64,000 nucleotides of DNA from Ruminococcus sp. (GTDB lineage Bacteria > Bacillota > Clostridia > Oscillospirales > Ruminococcaceae): assembly GCA_017519145.1 (NCBI GenBank), contig JAFWTA010000030.1, positions 124,001 through 188,000 of the forward strand. Direction: 5' to 3'. The notes under the pieces are model-generated. The model was not told where the DNA came from, did not search any database, and worked only from the letters and a program-made list of their open reading frames with translations. Of this stretch, positions 55,672 to 63,524 are shown in pieces. A program made the translations under genes and the position numbers. Every line of letters starts with the position of its first letter. Positions within the stretch are counted from its first letter, which is position 1.

Positions 55672-56937
55672 TTACTTCTCAGTACGCTTTTCCCAACTGA
55701 TAAAGTCCTTTACACTCCATATCTTCTGATCTTTAAGATCCTTTGAATTATGGTATTTTTTCTTCTTTTTAAGATGTTTCCCAGCCATAACTGCTAAAGC
55801 AATGCTCACCGGCAGCCATATGATTTGAAAAATTGACATTATCTTTAAAGCCATTCTCCACTCCCCTGCTGCTTTGGCAAATGGAATGAAAAAGTATGCA
55901 AAAATTAATGCTTGTATCAGAACAGCGATCAGAAGGCATGGAAAAAGCACTCGCCTTTTCTTCGGTATACCGTCAACACGCATTTTTCCTGTCTGCCCGT
56001 TCATAGCAAAGATATAGTCCTCTAAATTATATGTTACGGTCAGTAACCAGACAGGGACAACATAATACGAGAGCTTCCTGTAGCTTGTATTTTCAAAGTC
56101 AAGCTTAACACCTTCGAGACTGTCAATAAGATCCTCTGTTGAGGAAACTTTTGGCTTTTTCTGATCAGATTTGAATTTATAATCGACCTTTTTCTGAGAA
56201 TAATAGATATCCTTGATCTCTTTATCAGCAGTTTTCATTGCATTTTCCGCACCAATGATATATCTGCTGGCAGGAAATCCCGCAAGACATGATTCCGTAA
56301 ACTTCTCCGCTTCATCGAATTTATAAGGCAGAATAGTATAAAATACTTCCCTGCTTATATCCGTATCGTTTGCAAGGATAGGGTAATCCTTAGTCCAGAG
56401 AGGTTTGTACGAAGGATCGGTATTTCCCTCGCCGCACAGACAGCTGTAGAGCCACACAGGAATATAACAGCCGACAACCTCCTTCACTGCATCAATGTCT
56501 TTAAACGGCTTCGGAACTTTTCTTATCCGCGAGATATATTCCTGATATTTTTCAATGAATTCTGCTTTAGTGATTTTAAAAGGAATGACCTTATCGGGAC
56601 GGATATCGCCGTCAAAATCCGATGTGATCACAACATCATGCTTACAGAACGGACACTTAGCTGTTCCGTAATAAGCTTTTGTTGATATTTTTCCTCCGCA
56701 GGAAGGACAGTCAAATTCTTCGAGATATTCCTGATCATAAGGCTCCCAGACATATTTCGTTCTGTCTATCCAGTTAAAATCCGAAAGTTTTTCATCAGTG
56801 ACCTCGGTAAAATGAGTACGAATATATTCCAGATCGTAGGTATTACTGCAAAAGCGGCATTTAAGCTTCTCATTGGTAATGCTGTACTTCATCGGAGCTC
56901 CGCAGGACGGACACGAATAAACTCTGGTTTCTTCCAT
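55672..56937 (-). CDS. Zinc-ribbon membrane protein, YdjG-like (copy 2)
   Basis: 421 residues, the same plan as its neighbour: YSCPSCGAPMKY..LKCRFC and FDCPSCGGKI..AKCPFC zinc ribbons, DKVIPFKITKAEFIEKY, FAMNGQTGKMRVDGIP, then two C-terminal hydrophobic helices (about 333-355 and 365-390) and a Lys-rich cytoplasmic tail. It is more A/T-rich and more diverged than copy 1 and has a longer tail. Spacing is 37 nt to copy 1 and 58 nt after the SPFH gene. Confidence 0.8.
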   Translation of the reverse strand: MEETRVYSCPSCGAPMKYSITNEKLKCRFCSNTYDLEYIRTHFTEVTDEKLSDFNWIDRTKYVWEPYDQEYLEEFDCPSCGGKISTKAYYGTAKCPFCKHDVVITSDFDGDIRPDKVIPFKITKAEFIEKYQEYISRIRKVPKPFKDIDAVKEVVGCYIPVWLYSCLCGEGNTDPSYKPLWTKDYPILANDTDISREVFYTILPYKFDEAEKFTESCLAGFPASRYIIGAENAMKTADKEIKDIYYSQKKVDYKFKSDQKKPKVSSTEDLIDSLEGVKLDFENTSYRKLSYYVVPVWLLTVTYNLEDYIFAMNGQTGKMRVDGIPKKRRVLFPCLLIAVLIQALIFAYFFIPFAKAAGEWRMALKIMSIFQIIWLPVSIALAVMAGKHLKKKKKYHNSKDLKDQKIWSVKDFISWEKRTEK

Positions 56938-56995
56938 TTCTTGATCCTATAATCTGAAACAGGCGGACGCTAAGGTCCGCCCGTTATGTATTATT

Positions 56996-58339
56996 TTACT
57001 TTACGATATCGTCATCAGTGAAAGGATCTCCGCACTCAGCGCAGAACTTAGGAGGATTGAACGGATCCTCAGGCTCCCAGCCGCACTTGTCGCACTTATA
57101 GAGAGGTGCGCCCTCGGGCTTCTTCTTTCCGCACTCTGAGCAGAACTTACCCTTGTTTACGGCACCGCATTCGCAGGTCCAGCCGTCAGGTGTAAGCTGT
57201 ACAGGCTTTGGCTTGCCGCATGAGGGGCAGAACTTTCCTGTATTTGTAGCTCCGCAGGCACACTTCCATGAATCAGCCGCAGGTGCTCCGCCTGTGGGAG
57301 GAGTGGGCTGAACAGGCTGCTGAGGCTGGTTCTGCTGAGCCATGCCAAAGAGTCCCTGAGCGTTAGCGCCGCCCATCTGCTGAGCCATGCCCATACCAAA
57401 GAGGCCCATAGCAGCGCCGTTGGGATTATTAGCTGCATTCTGCATAGCCTGAGCCTGAGCCTCGACCAGAGTAGCAGCAGCGTTGCCGGGATCGCGGTTC
57501 CAAGCTCTGTCCTCAAACTCCTGAATTCTCTTTGTGTCTTCCTCAGAGATAGTTGCAGAGTTGATGTTTACAGTCCAGATCTTGAGACCTCTCTTCTCGT
57601 TCCAGATAGGATTGACCTCTGTCTCGATAGCTGCCTTTACCTCGCGCTGCCTGCCGGGAAGCTCATCATATCTGATGCCTGATGCAGAAATAGCTGCAAA
57701 TGCAGGCTGGAGTGAATCAAGGAACTCGCTCTTGAGCTGATTGTCAAGCTCAGCGCGCATATAGCGGTCTGTTACGTTTCCGCAAACATTTACATAGAAA
57801 AGAACGGGATCAGCGATCTTGTATGAGTAGATACCGTTGCAGCGAACGCCTACAGTGAAGCTTCTTCCAAGATCCTGATAAGACATTCTGAAAGGAACGG
57901 GGTTCTGTGTACCGAACTTATTATCAAGGATCTCCTTCATGTTGAAGAAGTAAACTCTCTGATCCTTTGCAGCAGTTCCGCCGTACTTGATACGTTCCCA
58001 CATCTCCTTGAATGTAGCTTTAAGACCTGCACCGAAAGTGCTTGAGAAAATACTGGGTGCCGTACCTGTTTCGTACTTGTATACGCCCGGCTCTGTGGCG
58101 ATCTCGGTAACAACGCCCTGATCTACCATGATCATAGCCTGACCTTCGTGTACAACAATGCCGCTTCCGTCAGAGATAACATTATCGTTACCCTTTGTAT
58201 TGGAAGAATGTTTACCCAGCTGCTTCTTACCTCTTACAACGAGGCAATCTGTAGGAATTGATTCGCAAACGAAGAATTCCAGCCATGAATCAGCCAGTGT
58301 CTGACTTGCTCCAACGAGAGCTGCCTTGATAAGTCCCAT
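56996..58339 (-). CDS. SPFH-domain protein with three C-terminal zinc ribbons, YdjI-like
   Basis: 447 residues. The N-terminal ~290 residues are the SPFH/virion-core-like domain (ESIPTDCLVVRGKKQLGK; IMVDQGVVTEIATEPGVYKYE; RCNGIYSYKIADPVLFYVNVCG), a membrane-scaffold family. A Gln/Ala/Met/Pro-rich linker (~300-365) follows, then zinc ribbons WKCACGATNTGKFCPSCG, WTCECGAVNKGKFCSECG and YKCDKCGW..FCAECGDPF. B. subtilis YdjI recruits PspA to the membrane with YdjG/YdjH; no PspA gene lies here. First gene of the operon. Confidence 0.85.
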   Translation of the reverse strand: MGLIKAALVGASQTLADSWLEFFVCESIPTDCLVVRGKKQLGKHSSNTKGNDNVISDGSGIVVHEGQAMIMVDQGVVTEIATEPGVYKYETGTAPSIFSSTFGAGLKATFKEMWERIKYGGTAAKDQRVYFFNMKEILDNKFGTQNPVPFRMSYQDLGRSFTVGVRCNGIYSYKIADPVLFYVNVCGNVTDRYMRAELDNQLKSEFLDSLQPAFAAISASGIRYDELPGRQREVKAAIETEVNPIWNEKRGLKIWTVNINSATISEEDTKRIQEFEDRAWNRDPGNAAATLVEAQAQAMQNAANNPNGAAMGLFGMGMAQQMGGANAQGLFGMAQQNQPQQPVQPTPPTGGAPAADSWKCACGATNTGKFCPSCGKPKPVQLTPDGWTCECGAVNKGKFCSECGKKKPEGAPLYKCDKCGWEPEDPFNPPKFCAECGDPFTDDDIVK

Positions 58340-58386
58340 AATTTTAGCTCCTTTCGGGAAATAATCCCTATAAAAATAATATTTAG

Positions 58387-58444
58387 CGGAAAAACAAGAA
58401 TTTTCCGTTATCTGTCAGCTGATCTTGAACTAACATAATAGAAT
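58387..58444 (-). promoter_or_regulatory. Promoter region and leader hairpin of the SPFH operon
   Basis: Minus-strand TATAAT near 58439-58444 with a weak -35. The leader holds a CGGAAAA/TTTTCCG inverted repeat (58387-58408). Confidence 0.45.
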
Positions 58445-58525
58445 TATAACATATTTTAAAGTAAAATGCACTACCCTTTTGTCAATTTTTTATGCTTTTG
58501 AATATATTTTTATTTTTTAACAATA

Positions 58526-58867
58526 TTACTTCCAGTCTTTCCAGACATCAGGGCAGTAACCGATAGTTGCTTTTTTACCGTTTCTCACAACAGGAGTTCG
58601 GATAAGCTTGGGATTTTCCAGTATTTTCTCCTCCTTATCCTCCTCTGAAAGGTAATTGATGAGCGCAAGCAGATCCTTATCCTTGCAGGAAGTATCAATA
58701 AGAGCCTCCGTGCCGCCGACAGCCTGCTTGACGTTATTGAATTCGCCGCGGCTCATACCCTTTTCCTTCATATCTATAAACTGGTACTTGATACCGCGTT
58801 CTTTGAAGTAACGCTCCGCCTTTTTACTGTCAAAGCATTTTTTTGTACCGAATATCTGTATATTCAT
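58526..58867 (-). CDS. ArsC/Spx-family thioredoxin-fold protein
   Basis: 113 residues. IFGTKKCFDSKKAERYFKERGI is the ArsC/Spx/YffB N-terminus with a single Cys11 (no CxxC), and IRTPVVRNGKKATIGY the conserved C-terminal loop with Arg. Members are arsenate reductases, Spx regulators or orphan reductases; no ars operon is near, so true arsenate reduction is unlikely. The start (58865-58867) is 3 nt after the GH3 stop, with its GGAGG inside the GH3 end, so translation is coupled to the beta-glucosidase gene. Confidence 0.85.
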   Translation of the reverse strand: MNIQIFGTKKCFDSKKAERYFKERGIKYQFIDMKEKGMSRGEFNNVKQAVGGTEALIDTSCKDKDLLALINYLSEEDKEEKILENPKLIRTPVVRNGKKATIGYCPDVWKDWK

Positions 58868-58870
58868 CCA

Positions 58871-61648
58871 TCAATCCTCCGATGCGAATGCTATATCCAT
58901 ATTATCAACAGTCCTCAGCAGCTCGAACTCCACACTGTGAAGATCAAGTCCGCTCTGTGCAAAATAAAGCCTTATAGCTGTAAATTTCGAGAAAAACGGT
59001 ATTTCCTTGGTGTAGGAAACAGGCTTACCCTCGGTACCGTTCCATGTGAAAGTACCGCACGGTGTTCCCATGGCAATAAAAGTAAGCGGTATCTGCGCAA
59101 GACTGCTCTGTGTAGATGATGCTGTGATAGTCACTTTATAAAATCCCGGATTATTTACCACTACCGCGAATGAGTAATTCTCTCCCTGAACGCTCTTTAC
59201 TCCTGTGAGATCAAGGGTGAACTTCTCTCCAAGATCGTAAAATTCAACGGGTTCATCGCCGCCTCCCTCGCTGTCGGCGCGGTTTATTATCTCAACCGTA
59301 TCATCCTCGCCCATTATGCGCTTCATAGCATGAGTATCGAGAAGTACACGGAGAACGTTTGCGGCATTGCGCTGAAGCTCTGCTCTTGAAAGTGTGCCGT
59401 CAGCCAGAGCTTTTTCAATATCAGGGTCGGCGCATGAGCTGTCCGAGCAAACCATGTAAACATCGTTCTGAGCCTTTGCCATAGGGACGTAATTACTCCT
59501 GCGGGGTTCTTCCCCGCGGTAATTGACATTAGCCCACCAGTCTGTCATGGTGAAGCCCTTAAATCCCCACTGATCCCTGAGAACAGTGGTATTGAGATCG
59601 AAGTTTCCTGCGGTCCATACTCCGTTCAGCGAGCCGTATGTGGTCATTATTGTCTTTGCGCCGCCAAGCTTTACAGCCATCTCAAAGCCTCTGAGATAGA
59701 TCTCGCGCAGAGCTCGCTCTGACACAACAGAATCGACTGTATGTCTGTTAGTCTCCTGATTATTCGCACAGAAATGTTTTATGGTTCCCGTAACACCTGC
59801 ACTGTGAAGTCCTCTGAGCTCAGCGGATGCCATCTGTCCGGTAAGGAAAGGATCCTCAGAGAAATACTCAAAGTTTCTGCCGTTGAGAGGATGACGATGA
59901 ATGTTCATGCCGGGACCGAGAAGACAATCCACCTTATTTGCTACCATCTCAACGCCCATAAATCCGAATAGCTCCTCGATAAGCTCCTTGTTGAATGTTG
60001 AAGCAATAAGAGTTCCGTTGGGTAGACTGAAAGCCTTGGTGCCGCAGTCCAGTCTCATTCCCGAGGGACCATCGTCACAGCAGCCTGCCGGGACGCCGAA
60101 AGCATTCAGTTCATCGGAAACTCCGCCGAAAGCAGATGCCGTTCCCGCTGTGACGCGCGGGCTTCCCATGCCCTCTCCTCTTATGATGCAAGAAAGATCA
60201 TGGTCGGAAAGCTGTGCGATAAACTCGTTCATAGAGCATTTACCGTTCTTGACATCAGCAAGCTTGAGACCCTTGCCGCCTGTATATTCTATCTCTTCTG
60301 GAATGCTTTCAAAAAGCCGCTGCTTTTCGTCCACGAGACTGAGAGGAGCCTTTTCCTTTACGGGCTGCAAGCCGCTGTCAGAAGGAACTGCCTTTATCCT
60401 GTCAAATTCAGTCACAGGAGCAAGTGCCTGTTCGCACTTTTCTATTACTACATCATTATCAAGTACAAAACCAAAATGCTCGGTGCAGTTTCTTACGTCG
60501 CTTCCGATATGGAAAGTGTACTTTCCCTTTTCAAGAATCCAGCAATATGCTGTATCGGAGCCGTTATTATCATCATATGAAGCTATATCTGTGTGGTTGA
60601 TCTTGATTTTAAGTGACTGTGACTCACCGGGAGCCAGTTCCTTTGTCTTCTCAAAACCACAGAGTACTCTTGCAGGCTTGCCAAGTCTGCCCTGAGGAGC
60701 CTCACAGTAGACCTGAACTACCTCCTTGCCCTTGTACCTGCCCGTATTTGTTACATTAACTTCAATTATGGTCTCATTGTCCTTGTTTTCGCCATTTTTC
60801 ACTGCAATTTCAAAGGTGGTATAAGACAAGCCGAATCCGAATGGATAGAGGACGCTGTCCTTTGCAAAGGTCTCGAACCAGCGATATCCCACGAAAACAT
60901 CCTCGGTGTATAGCTCCCTGTCTTTATTTCCGAAATAGGGATCAGAGGGGTAGTCCGACACCTTTCTCGCTGCTGTATCGGGAAGCTTGCCTGAGGGGCT
61001 GACTTTTCCGATAAGTACATCAGCTGTACCCGTGCCGCCTGTCATACCGCCCTGCCATACATATAGAAGCGCATCAGGAGCGCATTCCTCTATATCGTTA
61101 AGATCCATGAGTCCGCCCACATTGAGCAGGACAATGACCTTGTCAAAATGCTTTCTGACCTTTCTGAGCATATCGAGTTCCGTATCGGTAAGAAGATAGG
61201 AGCCCGCTTCAATACGAAGATCCTGCTCCTCGCCAGCTGTTCTGCCGATAATAACTATTGCTCTGCTGCTAACAGAAGCAGCCTTCCTGACTACTTCATC
61301 GTCAAGGGGCATCTCCTTCTGGGACCACGGCTCTCCGCCCCAGCCTGCGCCCAGTTCCACAGGATTTTCCTCGTCCCATTTACGGTAAACATCAAGGAGT
61401 TCCGTATTTACTCTGACTCCTGCTTCAAGAAGTCCGTCCACAATGCCTGTCACCTTGGAAACATTTACCATTCCGCCCGAGCCTGTACCACTCTTATAAT
61501 AATGAAGCTGTATGCGGCCGAAGACAGAAACAGTTTCACTCATATCAAGCGGAAGAGCATTTTTTTCGTTCTTCAGCATAACAATGCCCTCAGCAACAGT
61601 GCTGACAGCCTTTTCTATATATTTATTCCAGTCGAGTACAATTTTCAT
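58871..61648 (-). CDS. GH3 beta-glucosidase with reversed domain order
   Basis: 925 residues, no signal peptide, so intracellular. The order is inverted relative to most GH3 enzymes: the alpha/beta sandwich normally at the C-terminus comes first (about 10-260; EGIVMLKNEKNALPL, IIGRTAGEEQDLR with acid/base candidate Glu140/141, YPFGFGLSYTTFEI), then a fibronectin-like domain (~275-390), then the TIM barrel (about 470-790; DDGPSGMRLD, IKHFCANNQETNRH, FTMTDWW with nucleophile Asp703), and a small C-terminal beta domain. This arrangement is known from Ruminococcus albus and Butyrivibrio beta-glucosidases. It likely splits cellobiose imported after cellulase action. GGAGG site upstream. Confidence 0.93.
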   Translation of the reverse strand: MKIVLDWNKYIEKAVSTVAEGIVMLKNEKNALPLDMSETVSVFGRIQLHYYKSGTGSGGMVNVSKVTGIVDGLLEAGVRVNTELLDVYRKWDEENPVELGAGWGGEPWSQKEMPLDDEVVRKAASVSSRAIVIIGRTAGEEQDLRIEAGSYLLTDTELDMLRKVRKHFDKVIVLLNVGGLMDLNDIEECAPDALLYVWQGGMTGGTGTADVLIGKVSPSGKLPDTAARKVSDYPSDPYFGNKDRELYTEDVFVGYRWFETFAKDSVLYPFGFGLSYTTFEIAVKNGENKDNETIIEVNVTNTGRYKGKEVVQVYCEAPQGRLGKPARVLCGFEKTKELAPGESQSLKIKINHTDIASYDDNNGSDTAYCWILEKGKYTFHIGSDVRNCTEHFGFVLDNDVVIEKCEQALAPVTEFDRIKAVPSDSGLQPVKEKAPLSLVDEKQRLFESIPEEIEYTGGKGLKLADVKNGKCSMNEFIAQLSDHDLSCIIRGEGMGSPRVTAGTASAFGGVSDELNAFGVPAGCCDDGPSGMRLDCGTKAFSLPNGTLIASTFNKELIEELFGFMGVEMVANKVDCLLGPGMNIHRHPLNGRNFEYFSEDPFLTGQMASAELRGLHSAGVTGTIKHFCANNQETNRHTVDSVVSERALREIYLRGFEMAVKLGGAKTIMTTYGSLNGVWTAGNFDLNTTVLRDQWGFKGFTMTDWWANVNYRGEEPRRSNYVPMAKAQNDVYMVCSDSSCADPDIEKALADGTLSRAELQRNAANVLRVLLDTHAMKRIMGEDDTVEIINRADSEGGGDEPVEFYDLGEKFTLDLTGVKSVQGENYSFAVVVNNPGFYKVTITASSTQSSLAQIPLTFIAMGTPCGTFTWNGTEGKPVSYTKEIPFFSKFTAIRLYFAQSGLDLHSVEFELLRTVDNMDIAFASED

Positions 61649-61681
61649 AATATATCCTCCTGTTAAGAATATTATGATTAC

Positions 61682-61710
61682 ATTATATCAAATTCAGCAG
61701 CTCATTTCAA
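61682..61710 (-). promoter_or_regulatory. SigA-type promoter for the GH3 gene
   Basis: Minus-strand TTGAAA (61705-61710) and TATAAT (61682-61687), spacer 17 bp. Confidence 0.82.
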
Positions 61711-61753
61711 GTCTTTTAGTTGTATTTACACAAAATATTAATAATTACAGTAT

Positions 61754-61786
61754 AAAAAAACTGACGAGGCTTCTGCCCCGCCAGTT
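61754..61786 (-). terminator. Terminator of the rubrerythrin gene
   Basis: Imperfect 11-bp stem (ACTGGCGGGGC with GCCTCGTCAGT) followed by seven T residues on the minus strand. Confidence 0.85.
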
Positions 61787-61799
61787 GTATATGTATCAA

Positions 61800-62351
61800 T
61801 TAACCGAAGTATCTCTTTAGAAGTCCCTCGAAAGCCTTACCGTGACGAGCCTCGTCCTTCGCCATCTCGTGAACTGTGTCGTGGATAGCGTCAAGGTTTA
61901 GCTCCTTAGCTCTCTTAGCGAGCTTCAGCTTGCCCTCTGTAGCGCCGTGCTCGGCAGCAACTCTCTTTTCAAGATTTTCCTTTGTTGAAGATGAGAGAAC
62001 TTCACCAAGAAGCTCTGCAAACTTTGCAGCGTGCTCAGCTTCCTCAAATGCAGCCTTTTCCCAGTAAGCACCGATCTCAGCATAGCCTTCACGGTAAGCA
62101 ACTCTTGCCATTGCAAGATACATACCTACCTCTGAACACTCACCTGTGAAGTTGGAACGGAGTCCCTCGATGATCTCGGGATCTGTTACAGCCTTTGCAA
62201 CGCCAAGCTCATGCTCGCAGGCAAATACAAGCTTCTCGCCTACTTCCTTCTCTATAAACTTAGATCCTGGTACGCCGCACTGAGGGCACTTCTCAGGGGG
62301 TGCATCTCCTTCGTGAACGTATCCGCATACAGGACAGACATATTTCTTCAT
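61800..62351 (-). CDS. Reverse rubrerythrin (peroxide reductase)
   Basis: 183 residues. An N-terminal rubredoxin-type iron site ([12 protein letters not shown] and [10 protein letters not shown]) precedes the four-helix diiron domain with Glu/His ligands in [33 protein letters not shown] and [17 protein letters not shown]. The domain order is the reverse of classical rubrerythrin, as in clostridial revRbr/NADH peroxidase enzymes that detoxify H2O2 and O2 in anaerobes. GGAGG ribosome-binding site. Near an NrdD-like small protein and a Crp/Fnr regulator, suggesting an oxygen-stress cluster. Confidence 0.94.
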   Translation of the reverse strand: MKKYVCPVCGYVHEGDAPPEKCPQCGVPGSKFIEKEVGEKLVFACEHELGVAKAVTDPEIIEGLRSNFTGECSEVGMYLAMARVAYREGYAEIGAYWEKAAFEEAEHAAKFAELLGEVLSSSTKENLEKRVAAEHGATEGKLKLAKRAKELNLDAIHDTVHEMAKDEARHGKAFEGLLKRYFG

Positions 62352-62378
62352 AATAGTATACCTCCATTGTTTTGATTA

Positions 62379-62416
62379 TAATTGAGTCCCCGCGAGAGTT
62401 TTTTCTTCCGCGGACG
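62379..62416 (-). terminator. G/C-rich hairpin between the NrdD-like gene and rubrerythrin
   Basis: On the minus strand GTCCCCG..CGCG pairs with CGCGGGGAC around an A-rich loop. There is no T tract, so it may be an attenuator or mRNA end protector instead. Confidence 0.45.
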
Positions 62417-62423
62417 GGGACGA

Positions 62424-62690
62424 TCATACTGAATGCTTTACTCTGTCGTGTTCCTCAGCTCGCTTTCCGTTGTTGAAGCGGTCAAGAGTACCTACAAGAT
62501 AGCCTGTGATCCTCCTGATCCTGTCAAAAGGGATATCCTTTGCAAAATCGTACCGGAGATCAACGTAGTCGCCGTCAGTCTTTACAGTCATACCGATAAT
62601 TTCCCTATCGCTGTACTTTTTTCTGCCGTAATCGATATATGCGTCGATCTCATCCTGAGAAAGCTGTTCGCCTATAACATTTACATTCAT
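62424..62690 (-). CDS. Small protein resembling the NrdD glycyl-radical C-terminus
   Basis: 88 residues, no Cys. The last 30 residues read RRITGYLVGTLDRFNNGK then RAEEHDRVKH, which lines up with the C-terminal end of anaerobic ribonucleotide reductase NrdD (E. coli RRVCGYLGS..FNAGK..RRVKH) including the radical-bearing Gly (here Gly63) followed by Tyr. The first ~57 residues are not NrdD-like and lack its four zinc cysteines. It may be a free-standing radical domain like YfiD/GrcA for PFL, or a degenerate relative. CGGAGG ribosome-binding site 8 nt upstream. It is divergent from the Crp/Fnr gene and upstream of reverse rubrerythrin. Confidence 0.75.
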   Translation of the reverse strand: MNVNVIGEQLSQDEIDAYIDYGRKKYSDREIIGMTVKTDGDYVDLRYDFAKDIPFDRIRRITGYLVGTLDRFNNGKRAEEHDRVKHSV

Positions 62691-62716
62691 TGTAATGACC
62701 TCCGTTTAGTATAGTA

Positions 62717-62745
62717 TTGACTTTTGTCTGAATATATTGTATCAT
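62717..62745 (+). promoter_or_regulatory. SigA-type promoter for the Crp/Fnr gene
   Basis: TTGACT at 62717-62722 and TATCAT at 62740-62745, spacer 17 bp. It overlaps the upstream region of the divergent NrdD-like gene. The downstream position of its start site excludes translation from an in-frame ATG at 62737. Confidence 0.78.
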
Positions 62746-62763
62746 AAAGAAAAAGAAAAATCT

Positions 62764-62777
62764 GTTGCATCTGCAAC
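62764..62777. promoter_or_regulatory. Perfect palindrome, likely operator
   Basis: GTTGCA-TC-TGCAAC lies about +12 to +25 from the predicted Crp/Fnr-gene start and 3 nt before its ribosome-binding site. The 2-nt centre makes an RNA hairpin unlikely, so a dimeric DNA-binding protein is the better explanation. Confidence 0.55.
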
Positions 62778-62793
62778 AATGGAGGATATTTTT

Positions 62794-63462
62794 ATGTTAC
62801 CGGAAGATAACGTATTATTTAAAGGTATAGATCAGAATGACTGCCGCCGCATGATAAGCTGCTTCAACGCTGATATAAGGAAATTCAAATCGGGCAGCAG
62901 GATAATGGACTACTCCGACAACCCCGACAAGCTCGGCATCGTTCTCAGCGGTACTGCCGTAATGGTACGATATGATGTTAACGGTGTCCGCTCAATAATG
63001 GAGTCTCTCGGCGAACAGAGCGTATTCGGTGTTTACTTCACCTTTACCGCATCACAGCGCAGCGGCATTGAGATCATGGCAGAGACAGACTGTGAGGTAA
63101 TGTTTGTAAGACGTTCGGAAATAACGAAAAGATGTGAGAATGCCTGCCAGTGCCACTCAAAGGTGGTGGAAAACCTCCTTGACCTCATGTCTGAAAAGGC
63201 GATATCTCTCAATGAGCGAATAGAAGTGCTCAGTCAGCGCTCCATAGAGGATAAGCTAATAAGCTGCCTAAGGATAATCGAGGAGAAGACCCCTGAGGGG
63301 AAAAGTCCTCAGATACCGTTCTCGACTACTGCCCTTTCGGACTACCTCTGTGTTAACAGAAGCGCTCTCCAGCGAGAGATCACACGGCTCAAAAATGCAG
63401 GTATCCTTACAATATCAAAGAGAAAATTCAAACTCATCAGAAATCATGACTCTGACAATTGA
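62794..63462 (+). CDS. Crp/Fnr-family transcriptional regulator
   Basis: 222 residues. A cyclic-nucleotide-binding-type beta barrel (about 10-125; GIVLSGTAVMVRYDVNG), a long dimer helix and a winged helix (TTALSDYLCVNRSALQREITRLKNAGILTI, about 180-210, quoted in part as the recognition region). Four Cys-rich FNR-type cluster ligands are not evident. The ATG at 62794 follows GGAGG by 8 nt. Lies next to rubrerythrin and the NrdD-like gene, and has a palindrome in its own leader, so redox- or stress-linked autoregulation is plausible. Confidence 0.9.
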   Translation: MLPEDNVLFKGIDQNDCRRMISCFNADIRKFKSGSRIMDYSDNPDKLGIVLSGTAVMVRYDVNGVRSIMESLGEQSVFGVYFTFTASQRSGIEIMAETDCEVMFVRRSEITKRCENACQCHSKVVENLLDLMSEKAISLNERIEVLSQRSIEDKLISCLRIIEEKTPEGKSPQIPFSTTALSDYLCVNRSALQREITRLKNAGILTISKRKFKLIRNHDSDN

Positions 63463-63487
63463 CATACAATTGTAAATGTGCTATAAT
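63459..63487 (+). promoter_or_regulatory. Consensus SigA promoter for uppP
   Basis: TTGACA at 63459-63464 (overlapping the Crp/Fnr stop codon) and TATAAT at 63482-63487, spacer 17 bp. TACAATTGTA, a 10-bp palindrome, sits inside the spacer. Confidence 0.87.
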
Positions 63488-63524
63488 TTACCTTGTATCT
63501 TAACTGAAAGGAACTATATAATAT

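Noticed and set aside
58526-58867. True arsenate reductase of an ars operon
   Set aside because: No arsR, arsB or related gene nearby; family membership alone does not support arsenic resistance.
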